From Candidatus Rokuibacteriota bacterium (lineage in GTDB: Bacteria > Methylomirabilota > Methylomirabilia > Rokubacteriales > CSP1-6), in assembly GCA_016184125.1 (NCBI GenBank), contig JACPDG010000042.1, forward strand, positions 1-64,000: DNA of 64,000 nucleotides. The letters are read 5' to 3'. Below the pieces are notes generated by a model. That model worked only from the letters and a program-made list of their open reading frames with translations, had not been told where the DNA came from and ran no database searches. The translations under genes were made by a program, and so were the position numbers. Of this stretch, positions 16,845 through 25,152 are shown in pieces (the first letter of the stretch is position 1; each line of letters begins with the position of its first letter).

Positions 16845-17444
16845 ATGGCCGAGGAAGAGCTGAGCCCTGCGGGAGGGGCCGTCATGGCGCATGGGGCAGG
16901 ACCACCGGTTCGCGAGATCGTCCTCGCCACGGATTTCTCCGAGGCGTCCGAGCCGGCCGTGCAGACGGCGCGTGACTACGCCCGCCTCTTCGGCGCGCGT
17001 GTGCACCTGCTGCACGTCGCGTCGTCCGAAGAGGGCAACCTGGCGCCGCTGCTCGCCGGCCTCGCCGACACGTTCACACCGACGGCTACGGTGGTGCGCA
17101 CGATCCCGGGCGGCGTGCCCGCGCGCGAGATCGTCAAGTACGCCCGCGACCACGCCATCGACCTCATCATCATGGGCACGCACGGCCGGACGGGTATGTC
17201 TCGCGCGCTGCTCGGAAGCGTCGCCGAGCGTGTCGTGCGCACGGCGCCGTGCCCGGTTCTGACCGTCGCGGGGACGGTCCGGACGACGCCGATGCGATGG
17301 GACGAAGCGCCGGACGCGGAACCGCGACAGTGTCTCGTGTGCGCACGAACCTCCGAGGATCTGATCTGCGAGCCGTGCCGGGCGCACATCCGGGGCGAGC
17401 TCCTCGAGCGAAAGCGCCGCGACGAACGCGCCGGACGCCAATGA
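16845..17444 (+). CDS. Universal stress protein with C-terminal zinc-ribbon-like tail
   Basis: A 199-residue protein. Residues ~25-150 form a UspA domain: VLATDFSEASEPAV at the N-terminal strand and the ATP-binding GTHGRTGMSRALLGSVAERV near 125, followed by CPVLTV. After residue ~165 it has CLVCARTSEDLICEPC, a CxxC...CxxC pair likely to bind Zn or a metal, and a basic helix. The fusion is unusual for Usp proteins. The ATG at 16845 with GAGGAGGG upstream is preferred to a GTG at 16827. It is followed by a strong hairpin, so transcription probably stops here. Confidence 0.85.
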   Translation: MAEEELSPAGGAVMAHGAGPPVREIVLATDFSEASEPAVQTARDYARLFGARVHLLHVASSEEGNLAPLLAGLADTFTPTATVVRTIPGGVPAREIVKYARDHAIDLIIMGTHGRTGMSRALLGSVAERVVRTAPCPVLTVAGTVRTTPMRWDEAPDAEPRQCLVCARTSEDLICEPCRAHIRGELLERKRRDERAGRQ

Positions 17445-17446
17445 GC

Positions 17447-17471
17447 GTGGGGGCCCGGAAACCGCCCCCAC
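17447..17471. terminator. Bidirectional hairpin between convergent genes
   Basis: GTGGGGGC pairs with GCCCCCAC around a 9-base loop. It sits between the convergent USP and YbaK genes. It may be a degenerate element A hairpin. No strong T-tract is present. Confidence 0.6.
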
Positions 17472-17490
17472 AACCCCAGCTTGGGAACCG

Positions 17491-17973
17491 CTACGCGGCC
17501 TTGCGTCTCGCCGTGAGTGGAACGACGTCCGGACGCTCGATCTGGAGGTAGTCCTTCATCCCGATCCGCAGCTCCTCGTTGTGTACCCCGGCTTCGCAGA
17601 TCAGCTCCGGCGCCTCGGCCAGCGCGCGGTCCAGGAACACGTCGAGCCCACCGTAGAGCCGGCCGAAGGGCGGCATCGCGCCGACGTCACAGTCCGGGAA
17701 CAGCCTCGCGAACTCCCGCTCGCCGGCCAGCCTGAGCCGCGGCCGGCCGGTCGTCTCGCGGAGCGCCGGGACGTCGAGGTAACCGGCGGCAGGCAGCACG
17801 GCCAGCCCGAACCAGTCGTCCGTCTCGTCGTGGACGACGACGACCTTGGCGACCATCCGGCCTGAGAGATGGCAGGCGGCCGCACGCTCCTGGGCGGTGA
17901 ACACGCTCCGGTGGGGGATGACCTCGAAGCGCACGCCCTCCCGCGTCAACATCTCGGTCAGCTTCGTGATCAT
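17491..17973 (-). CDS. YbaK/EbsC-family aminoacyl-tRNA deacylase
   Basis: A 160-residue cytoplasmic protein of the YbaK/ProX editing family, which hydrolyses mischarged aminoacyl-tRNAs. Features seen include the N-terminal FEVIPH, then TAQERAAACHLSGRMVAKVVVVHD (the family's Lys-containing strand), a middle RLRLAGEREFARLFPDCDVGAMPPFG and C-terminal strands GLDVFLDRAL. GGAGGAGGG upstream of the ATG at 17973 fixes the start, rejecting long upstream extensions. A deacylase could be relevant where Cys/Ser/Sec charging needs proofreading, but that is speculation. Confidence 0.8.
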   Translation of the reverse strand: MITKLTEMLTREGVRFEVIPHRSVFTAQERAAACHLSGRMVAKVVVVHDETDDWFGLAVLPAAGYLDVPALRETTGRPRLRLAGEREFARLFPDCDVGAMPPFGRLYGGLDVFLDRALAEAPELICEAGVHNEELRIGMKDYLQIERPDVVPLTARRKAA

Positions 17974-18038
17974 GGCTTGTCCCTCCTCCGCGCTCGACCG
18001 TGGATGCATGTCCGTCGATCTGGCGCGCGGCCGGTGAG

Positions 18039-18086
18039 AGTTCGAGCAACAATCGACCGCCGCGGCGGTCGATTGTTGCTCGAACT
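18039..18086. repeat. 48-bp perfect palindrome (element B, copy 2)
   Basis: Both 24-base halves (AGTTCGAGCAACAATCGACC...) are exact reverse complements with no loop. It shares its layout and most of its arm sequence with copies at 8463 and 29853. Confidence 0.9.
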
Positions 18087-18275
18087 GAGTCGATCGGACG
18101 ACAACCTGCATACTGAGTGCCCGCGATCGACTGCCGCAGACGCGGTAGCGATGTGAGGAACACGACGGGATGCGCCCGCCCGGGGTCGCAGGTGAGCCTC
18201 CCGCAACGGGGTGCCGGCGTCCCAGGGCTTTGACCGCGCCACCGCCATCAGTCCGGGCGCCCGGCTCGGTCAGGT

Positions 18276-18454
18276 GCCCGAATCGCGTCATCGAGGGCCG
18301 TCCCGGGTGGTCCCGGGACGGCTCCGAGCGCGGGGGGGTATTGGGGGGCCATGTCGGGGCCCCGGCCTCGCGGGGAGTCGAGCCACGGCCCGGGTTCCCC
18401 GGGCCGTGTGCGAGCGCGGGGGGGTATGGGGGGCCATGTCGGGGCCCCCCATGA
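18276..18454 (+). repeat. Element A, two tandem copies
   Basis: Two head-to-tail copies, each with a CCCGGG hairpin and a G6-rich hairpin. The second ends CCCCCCATGACATCAG right at the stop codon of the NtrC-type regulator gene. The rest of the 18087-18456 gap shows no gene. Confidence 0.8.
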
Positions 18455-18456
18455 CA

Positions 18457-19725
18457 TCAGACCCCGTACCTCTGCAGCTTGTAGCGCAGGACGCGCTCGC
18501 TGATGCCCAGCAGATCGGCCGCCCGCGTCTGCACACCGTCGGCGCGTGCGAGCGCCTCGCGGATCATCCGCCGCTCCAGCCCCTCCACCGCAGCCGGCAG
18601 CGTCGCCGGCGCGCCCTGGTCCTCGCGGTCGGCGGCCCGCACGGAGAGCGGCAGGTCGGCGAGGTCGATGACGTCGTCTCGCGTGAGCACGACGGCTCGC
18701 TCGACGAGGTTCTCGAGCTCGCGCACGTTGCCGGGATAGTCGTAGCGGAGGAGGACGTCGCGCGCGTCACGGGTGAGGCCGCGGATCGTCTTGCCGTTCG
18801 CGCGAGCCACCTTCGCGAGGAAGTGCTCGAGCAGGAGCGGGATGTCCTCCCGGCGCTCGCGGAGCGCCGGGACGGTGACGGTCACCACGTTGATGCGGTA
18901 GTAGAGGTCGTCGCGGAAGAGGCGCTCGATCTCCCGCTCCTGCAGCACCCGGAGCAGCTTCACCTGCAGGTGCAGCGGCACGTCGCCGATCTCGTCGAGG
19001 AAGAGCGTGCCGCCCTGGGCGGCTTCGAAGCGCCCCCGCCGGGCGACGGCGGCGCCCGTGAACGCGCCTTTCTCGTGCCCGAACAGCTCGGACTCGAGCA
19101 GTGTCTCGGGGAGCGCCGCGCAGTTCACGCGGACGAGCGGCCCCTCCCGCCGGCGGCTCGCGTAGTGGATCGCCTTCGCGATCAGCTCCTTGCCCGTGCC
19201 GCTCTCGCCGCGGATCAGGACCGTCGCGTCGCTCGGCGCCACGCGGATCACCAGCGACAGGACCTCCTGCATCACGCCGCTTTCGCCGAGGATGCCCTCC
19301 ACGCGGTGGCGCTCGCGGAGCGCCTCGCGCAGCTCGCGGTTCTCGGCGACCAGACGCTGCCGGTCGCGCACCTGCGCGAGCCGGTGGAGCAGCTCGTCCA
19401 GGTTCACGGGCTTCGTCAGGTAGTCCGTCGCACCGGCCTTGATCGCGGCCACGGCGTCCTCGATGGTCCCGTACGCCGTGAGCACGATGACCGCGACCTC
19501 GGGATGGATGGCGCGCACGGCGTCGATCAGGTCGAGACCGGACAGCCCCGGCATCTTCTGGTCCGTCACGACGACGTCCACGGGCGCCACGCGGACGTGC
19601 GCGAGTGCCTGCTCGCCATCGCCGGCGGTCACGACGTCGAACCCGCGCTTCCCGAGGAAACCGTGGAGCAGCTCGAGCTGCAGCGGCTCGTCGTCGACGA
19701 GGAGGATGCGGAACGGGGCGCTCAC
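18457..19725 (-). CDS. NtrC-family response regulator missing its sensor I segment
   Basis: A 422-residue protein. The receiver ([13 protein letters not shown], phospho-Asp in [10 protein letters not shown]) is followed by the AAA+ domain: Walker [15 protein letters not shown] loop (KGAFTGAAV) and Walker B LFLDEIGD. The normal stretch between the EREIERLG and FREDLYYRLNV motifs, about 28 residues carrying the sensor I (xAATNRDL), is absent: ERLF runs straight into [11 protein letters not shown] at residue ~268. The arginine finger region and Fis-type HTH ([23 protein letters not shown]) are present. It is coupled by overlap to an upstream sensor kinase. It could be an inactive ATPase or an assembly/sequence artefact. 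Confidence 0.85.
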   Translation of the reverse strand: MSAPFRILLVDDEPLQLELLHGFLGKRGFDVVTAGDGEQALAHVRVAPVDVVVTDQKMPGLSGLDLIDAVRAIHPEVAVIVLTAYGTIEDAVAAIKAGATDYLTKPVNLDELLHRLAQVRDRQRLVAENRELREALRERHRVEGILGESGVMQEVLSLVIRVAPSDATVLIRGESGTGKELIAKAIHYASRRREGPLVRVNCAALPETLLESELFGHEKGAFTGAAVARRGRFEAAQGGTLFLDEIGDVPLHLQVKLLRVLQEREIERLFRDDLYYRINVVTVTVPALRERREDIPLLLEHFLAKVARANGKTIRGLTRDARDVLLRYDYPGNVRELENLVERAVVLTRDDVIDLADLPLSVRAADREDQGAPATLPAAVEGLERRMIREALARADGVQTRAADLLGISERVLRYKLQRYGV

Positions 19726-21566
19726 CGCTCGCGCTCGGGCAGGCGCACGCGGAAGCGGGTGCCTCGTCCCGCGTGGCTCTCGACGTCGATGGCGCCGCCG
19801 TGTGCCTCGACGATGCGGCGCGCGATCGTGAGCCCGAGACCGAGTCCGCCGCGCTTCGTCGTGAAGTACGGATCGAAGACCCGTGCGAGGGCCTCGGGCG
19901 CGATCCCCGGACCCGTGTCGGCGACGGCCAGCACGACCCCGTCACGCGCGCGCTCCGCGCTGATCGCGACGCGCCCGCTGCCCCCCATCGCCTGGATCGC
20001 GTTCAGCACCAGGTTCAGCAGCACCTGCTTCAGGCGATCCCGGTCGGCGACGATGCTGGCCACGCCCCCGCCCTCCACCGCGAGCGTCACGCCCGCGCGC
20101 CGCGCCTCGGGCTCGAGGAGCGCGGCCAGCTCCCCGAAGAGGTCGCCGAGCGCGAAGCGGGCCGGCTTGAGCGGCAGCGGACGCGCGAGCGCGATGAACT
20201 GCTCCACGATCGTGTTGAGCCGCCGGACCTCGCCCTGGATCACGCTCACGAAGCGCCCGTACTCCTCCGCGGGCTCGGGCACGAACTCGGACGCGAGCCG
20301 CTGCAGCCCCATCGAGACGGCGTTGAGCGGATTGCGCACCTCGTGGGCGAACGCGGCGGCGACGTCGCCGAGCGCCGCCAGCCGCTCGCGCCGCTCCATC
20401 TCGGCCTCGAGCGCGGAGAGCTCGCGCAGGTGGCGCTGCTGTGTCCAGAAGATCAGCCCCATGCCCGCGATGCCGAGACCGAGGACGGCGGCGCCGAGCC
20501 AGAGAGCGCCGCGCACGTCGCGTTGCCAGGCGCGCTCCATCGCGTCCGTCGAGAAGTCGATGGCGAGGAGGCCCACGTGTCCGCCGTCGGCCGCCAGCGG
20601 CCGGACGGTCTCGAGCACGCTGGTCCCCGGCGCTCGCTCGACGACGCGGCTGGCGCTTCGCCGCTCGGCCAGCGCCTGCGCGAGCGCGCCGTCGTCGATC
20701 CGCGTGCCGACGCGCGTGGGATCCGAGTGAGCCACGACCGTGAGGTCGGAACCAAGCAGCGCCACCTGGGTCACGCCCGGCTGGCGTCCGAGCTCCTCGA
20801 GCTGACGCTCGACACCGATCGCGCGGCGGAAGGTGAGAATGGATTCGGCATCCGCGTGGACCGCGATGATGCCCCGGAAGCTGCGCGCACCCGTCGCGAC
20901 GCCGAAGACCGTCCCCTCCCAGAACTTGCGGTCGCGGATCGAGCTCGGCGCGCCGTCCGCCGGCTCCACGGGGCGGCCCCATCGCCGCCCCCACATGAAC
21001 CGCATCATCGGGCCGTCCGGGCGCCCCAGCACATCCCCGGACGGCCGGCCCACCGCCGGCGGGCTGTCCATGCCCATCATCCGGCCGTGCATCGCACCCG
21101 GTCCCGGCATCGCCGGCCACGGCGCTTCGCCGTGCCCGGACGGCATCCGCGGCGGCGCCGGCGGCGGTGTCCACGGGCGCCCCTCGAGATCCAGGAGGTC
21201 GATCTTCCGGAGATGATTCCTGCGGGCGATGAGCTCGATCTCGCCGGGAAGCACCGGCCGCCGCAGCATCTCGTCCACGAGTCGCGCGTTGTCGAACAGG
21301 CGCTCTGCGATCATCTCCTCGACGAGCGCGTTCGACCGGATCGCGTTCCTGCTCGACGCCTCGAAGGCCTCCGCAAGCGCGAGCCCCCGATCAACGAGCT
21401 GCGCGCGAAGCTCGGCCTGCGTGCGACGCGCCGACGTGACCGCGTAGCCGGCCACGAGCGCCACGAGCAGCACCAGTGACGCGAGGAAATACCTGGTGGG
21501 GACACGCGAGACCACGCAGGTGGCCGCAGCACGGGCCGTGCCACGCCACCGGTGGCGCAACCCCAT
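19722..21566 (-). CDS. Sensor histidine kinase, NtrB/AtoS type
   Basis: A 614-residue membrane kinase. N-terminal helix at ~28-45; a large periplasmic domain of ~300 residues follows, with an insert of Met/Gly/Pro-rich low complexity (for example GAMHGRMMGMDS) at about 140-200. A second helix (ALWLGAAVLGLGIAGMGLIFW) is at ~365, then the HisKA box AFAHEVRNPLNAV and an HATPase domain with NLVLNAIQAM, DTGPGIAP, FTTKRGGLGLGL. Its stop overlaps the regulator ATG in ATGA. Met-rich inserts often bind copper, so copper or redox sensing is possible (inference). The start is provisional. Between its 5' end and the divergent gene at 21847 no promoter is recognisable. Confidence 0.88.
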   Translation of the reverse strand: MGLRHRWRGTARAAATCVVSRVPTRYFLASLVLLVALVAGYAVTSARRTQAELRAQLVDRGLALAEAFEASSRNAIRSNALVEEMIAERLFDNARLVDEMLRRPVLPGEIELIARRNHLRKIDLLDLEGRPWTPPPAPPRMPSGHGEAPWPAMPGPGAMHGRMMGMDSPPAVGRPSGDVLGRPDGPMMRFMWGRRWGRPVEPADGAPSSIRDRKFWEGTVFGVATGARSFRGIIAVHADAESILTFRRAIGVERQLEELGRQPGVTQVALLGSDLTVVAHSDPTRVGTRIDDGALAQALAERRSASRVVERAPGTSVLETVRPLAADGGHVGLLAIDFSTDAMERAWQRDVRGALWLGAAVLGLGIAGMGLIFWTQQRHLRELSALEAEMERRERLAALGDVAAAFAHEVRNPLNAVSMGLQRLASEFVPEPAEEYGRFVSVIQGEVRRLNTIVEQFIALARPLPLKPARFALGDLFGELAALLEPEARRAGVTLAVEGGGVASIVADRDRLKQVLLNLVLNAIQAMGGSGRVAISAERARDGVVLAVADTGPGIAPEALARVFDPYFTTKRGGLGLGLTIARRIVEAHGGAIDVESHAGRGTRFRVRLPERER

Positions 21567-21846
21567 GATTTATGGACGTCCCCTCGCAACTGTGCGCCCG
21601 GCTGGGACGCCCGCGCCCACAGCTTGAGGCGGACGAGCCACAACGATGGGCGCGACGACGGGCTGGCCGGCCCAGCTTCAAGCCGACCGGCGAGATCCGG
21701 AGTCGCCCGAGCCCGGCGGCGGAGCCGCGGTGGCGTCGGGGCAGCGCGTCCCCGCTCTGCCCCAGGTCGCCTGCGCCTCCTGCACGCCAAGCGTCTGATT
21801 TCTCAGGCGTTCGGTCTGGCATCAGCCGTGTAACTCAGATGGACCG

Positions 21847-22821
21847 GTGAAAATCGCGCCCAGGCAGCGGACGATCGGCCGTCGGGTTCTCCTCCGGGCC
21901 GCCATCACCCTCGCGGTGGCGCTGGTGAGCAGCGCGGCCTGCGAGCGCACCCCTGCCCCCATTCGCGTGAGCTTCGCCCGGCGAGCGGGGACTCCGTCCG
22001 TGCGCCCCGCTCCGGACCACGAGCCGCCGCACCCGTCCGCCGGTCCACTCCGCGTCGCGGTGGCCGCCATGCTCTCACCCACCCGCACGCTCGACGCGTA
22101 CCACGATCTCCTGATCTACATGGGGCAGCGTCTCGGGCGCCCCGTGCGGCTCATCCAGCGTCCCACGTACGCCGAGGTCAACGACCTCCTGAAGCACCAC
22201 GAGATCGACGTGGCCTTCGTGTGCGGGGGTGCGCTGCCCACCGGCGAGCGGGATTTCGGGATGACCGTGCTCGCGGTGCCCGAGATCCGGGGAAAGACGG
22301 TGTACCACGCGTACCTGATCGTGAACCGCCGGAGCGGCTTCGAGAGCCTCGGCGATCTCGTTGCGAGGAGCTTCGCCTTCTCCGATCCGCTGTCGACCTC
22401 CGGCCGCGTCGCGGCCGTCTATCAGCTCGCGCTCCGTGGCCAGACCCCCGAGCGCTTCTTCAGTCGCACGGTGTTCACCCACAGCCACGACAACTCGATC
22501 CTCGCGGTGGCGGACGGGCTCGTGGACGGTGCTGTCGTCGGCAGCCATGTGTACGACTACCTCCGGGCTCGAGATCCCGATGCCATCCAGCAGACGCGGG
22601 TGATCGCGCGGTGGGGACCGTTTGGCAATCCTCCGGTCGTCGTCCACCCGGATCTCGACCCGGCGCTTCACTCCGCCCTCGAGGGCTTCCTGCTCTCGAT
22701 CCACGCCGACTCGTTCGGGAAGCGGCTGCTCGATCGGTTGCTGATCGATCGCTTCGTCGAGCCGAGCCCGGATCTCTTCGATTCGATCCGGGAGATGGAA
22801 GCCCGGGTGAGGCGGCGCTGA
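21847..22821 (+). CDS. PhnD/AioX-type periplasmic oxyanion-binding lipoprotein
   Basis: A 324-residue protein with a GTG start, a basic N-terminus and a lipobox SAAC (Cys32), so anchored at the membrane. The rest matches the phosphate/phosphonate periplasmic-binding family: LRVAVAAMLSPTRTLDAYHDLLIYMGQRLGRPV, VAFVCGGALPTG, FSDPLSTSG, and SHDNSILAVADG near the C-terminal half. No ABC permease or ATPase genes follow. Instead a NarX-type kinase starts four bases after the stop and a NarL-type regulator follows. PhnD-like proteins with kinases occur in AioXSR/ArxXSR arsenic-sensing systems, so this is probably the sensor input. Confidence 0.85.
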   Translation: MKIAPRQRTIGRRVLLRAAITLAVALVSSAACERTPAPIRVSFARRAGTPSVRPAPDHEPPHPSAGPLRVAVAAMLSPTRTLDAYHDLLIYMGQRLGRPVRLIQRPTYAEVNDLLKHHEIDVAFVCGGALPTGERDFGMTVLAVPEIRGKTVYHAYLIVNRRSGFESLGDLVARSFAFSDPLSTSGRVAAVYQLALRGQTPERFFSRTVFTHSHDNSILAVADGLVDGAVVGSHVYDYLRARDPDAIQQTRVIARWGPFGNPPVVVHPDLDPALHSALEGFLLSIHADSFGKRLLDRLLIDRFVEPSPDLFDSIREMEARVRRR

Positions 22822-22824
22822 GCG

Positions 22825-24264
22825 ATGCGGTGGGCGCGCTGGGTGGAACGCTTCTGGAGCATCGCGGGTGCCGTGTCAATCCGCGTGAAGGTGATGGGCA
22901 TCGTGATCGGCCTCATCCTGACGCTCGGCGCAGCGGTGACGGTGCTCCTCCACCGGGGGCTCACCACCACGCTCGAGCGTGAGCTCGAGGAGCGGGGCGT
23001 CGCCATCGCGGTGAACCTGGCCAGCCGGAGTCAGGAGCCGGTGCTGACCGACAGCCTGATCACGCTCTATACCCTCGCGAACGAGACGGTGAGGAACAAC
23101 AAGGGCGTGCTGTACGTGTACGTCACCGACCGGCACGGTCAGGTCCTGGTCCACACCTTCGACCGCGGGATACCGGAGGACCTGCTGACGCTGCCTCCGA
23201 TCACCGCGGGCGCGCGGCACAGCGTCGTGCAGCTGCACACCGAGACCGCGGTGGTCCAGAGCATCTCGGCTCCGATCCTGAGCGGGCGAGCCGGGGCCGT
23301 GCACGTGGGGATCTCCACGAGCGAGATGCAGGCGATCATCGCCGGCCACATCCAGCGGATCGTCGCGATCACGTCGGCGGTGCTCGTCCTTGGCGGCGTG
23401 CTCGCGTTCGCCGTGGCGACCATCCTGACGCGCCCGCTGGCCCAGCTCGCCGCCGCGGCGGAGGCCGTCGGACGCGGGGATTTCACGTGGCGTCCACCTC
23501 GCTGGGCCCGCGACGAGATCGGCCGGCTCGGAGCCAGCTTTGCGAGGATGCAGGAGCGGCTCGCACACTTCCGGGAGGAGCTGAGGCGGCACGACGAGGC
23601 GCGGAGTCGCCTGCTGGAGCAGATCATCACGGCCCAGGAAGAGGAGCGACGGCGGATCGCGCGGGAGCTCCACGACGAGACGGGCCAGTCCTTGACGACG
23701 CTGGTGGTTGGCCTGACCACGATCGCGGCATCCGGTGACCTCGGCGCCGTTCGTGAGCGCGCACGTGAGCTCCGCTCGGTCGCCGCCCGAACCCTGGAGG
23801 AGGTCCACAACCTCTCCCGTGGCCTCAGACCGAGCGTGCTCGACGACCTCGGACTCCTGGCGGCCCTCGAGCGCTACCTGAACGAGTACGGCGTGAGCCA
23901 CGGCCTCGCCGTCGACCTGCATGCCAGAGGGCTCGACGGACAGCGCTTGCCCGGCCCGGTCGAGACCGCGGTCTACCGGATCGTCCAGGAGGCCCTCACG
24001 AACACGGCCAAGCATGCGCACGCCACCGCGGTCAGCGTGCTCGTGGAGCGCCGTGACGGCTCGCTCCACCTGATCGTGGAAGACGACGGCCGTGGATTCG
24101 AGGTCGACGGCGTTCTCGCAGCGCAGGACATCGATCGGCGGCTCGGACTCCACGGGATGCGGGAACGCACCGCCCTCCTCGGCGGCAGCCTCACCGTCGA
24201 GTCGGCACCCGGACATGGGACGACGATCTTCGTCGAGGTTCCTCTCGCGAGCGCACGCGGGTGA
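22825..24264 (+). CDS. NarX-type sensor histidine kinase
   Basis: A 479-residue kinase. Helix 1 is at ~20-42; a periplasmic domain of about 130 residues follows (LASRSQEPVLTDSL, SVVQLHTETAVVQSIS). Helix 2 (ITSAVLVLGGVLAFAVATIL) is near 180-200, then a HAMP domain, the HisKA_3 box ARELHDETGQSL and an HATPase domain (NTAKHAHA, VEDDGRGF, RLGLHGMRER). It lies four bases after the binding-protein gene and one base overlaps the regulator region, giving a three-gene sensing operon. The periplasmic domain presumably reads the state of the lipoprotein upstream. Confidence 0.9.
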   Translation: MRWARWVERFWSIAGAVSIRVKVMGIVIGLILTLGAAVTVLLHRGLTTTLERELEERGVAIAVNLASRSQEPVLTDSLITLYTLANETVRNNKGVLYVYVTDRHGQVLVHTFDRGIPEDLLTLPPITAGARHSVVQLHTETAVVQSISAPILSGRAGAVHVGISTSEMQAIIAGHIQRIVAITSAVLVLGGVLAFAVATILTRPLAQLAAAAEAVGRGDFTWRPPRWARDEIGRLGASFARMQERLAHFREELRRHDEARSRLLEQIITAQEEERRRIARELHDETGQSLTTLVVGLTTIAASGDLGAVRERARELRSVAARTLEEVHNLSRGLRPSVLDDLGLLAALERYLNEYGVSHGLAVDLHARGLDGQRLPGPVETAVYRIVQEALTNTAKHAHATAVSVLVERRDGSLHLIVEDDGRGFEVDGVLAAQDIDRRLGLHGMRERTALLGGSLTVESAPGHGTTIFVEVPLASARG

Positions 24265-24923
24265 TGGCGCCGAAGATCCGGATCCTGCTGGCCGACGACC
24301 ACGCGGTCCTTCGCGCGGGGCTCCGGATGCTGATCAATGCGCAGCCCGACATGGAGGTCGTCGGCGAGGCCGCGAGCGGGGACGAAGCCGTCCAGCTCTC
24401 GCACGCGCTGATCCCTGACGTCGTGCTCATGGACATCGCCATGCCAGGCGCGGGAGGCATCGAGGCAACGAGCCGCATCGCGAGCGGCTGCCCGAGGGCT
24501 CGCGTGCTGGTGCTCACGATGCACGACGACGTCGCGTACCTCCGCACCGTGCTCGCCGCCGGCGCGTCCGGCTACGTGCTCAAGCGATCGGCCGACACCG
24601 ACCTGCTGTCCGCGATCCGGGTCACGCACCGCGGAGGGACATACCTCGAGCCGTCGCTGGCGGGAGCGGTGGTCCAGGAGGCGTTCGGCCGGAAGAGCCG
24701 TCGCCGCGACGTCGTGCCCGGCGACGCGCTGTCCGAGCGCGAGCTGGAGATCCTGCGCCTGGTCGCTCAGGGCCACACGAACCAGCACATCGCCCGGAGC
24801 CTGATCCTCTCGGTCAAGACGGTGGAAACGTACCGGGCCCGGCTGATGGGCAAGCTCGGGCTCAAGACGCGCGCCGATGTCGTTCGCTATGCCCTCTCCA
24901 CGGGGCTGCTGGTTCCCGAATAG
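24264..24923 (+). CDS. NarL-family response regulator
   Basis: A 219-residue regulator. Receiver: ILLADDHAVLRAG, phospho-Asp in VVLMDIAMPG, Lys in GYVLKRS. Output: LSERELEILRLVAQGHTNQHIARSLILSVKTVETYRARLMGKLGL. The ATG at 24264 overlaps the kinase stop by one base (TGATG); a GTG three bases upstream is an alternative. It precedes the molybdoenzyme operon by 230 bp on the same strand and is its most likely regulator. I saw no sigma-54 or FNR motif in that gap. Confidence 0.9.
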   Translation: MAPKIRILLADDHAVLRAGLRMLINAQPDMEVVGEAASGDEAVQLSHALIPDVVLMDIAMPGAGGIEATSRIASGCPRARVLVLTMHDDVAYLRTVLAAGASGYVLKRSADTDLLSAIRVTHRGGTYLEPSLAGAVVQEAFGRKSRRRDVVPGDALSERELEILRLVAQGHTNQHIARSLILSVKTVETYRARLMGKLGLKTRADVVRYALSTGLLVPE

Positions 24924-25152
24924 CCTACGTGCCTCAGCCGCGTACCCCCCCGTTGCGTTAGGAGCCACCCCGGCCACCAGCATCCGACGATTTCAGGAGT
25001 TCCCCGACAGACGTCCCGGGGCTCGCCGTCTACGCTTGTCCCGAAGTGGACCGTCCCCGCCAATCTGCCGAGGACAACGGCTTCGATGGAGCCGGCAGCC
25101 ACGGAACAGGCATGTTCGAGCTCGGCCAGCACATCACACGGAGGAACGCGGG

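Noticed and set aside
21847-22821. Phosphonate ABC transporter
   Set aside because: Only the binding protein is present; the neighbours are a kinase and a regulator, so a sensing role is more likely.
24924-25152. Sigma-54 promoter upstream of the molybdoenzyme operon
   Set aside because: I could not find a GG-N10-GC match with the flanking consensus; the adjacent regulator is NarL-type, which does not need sigma-54.
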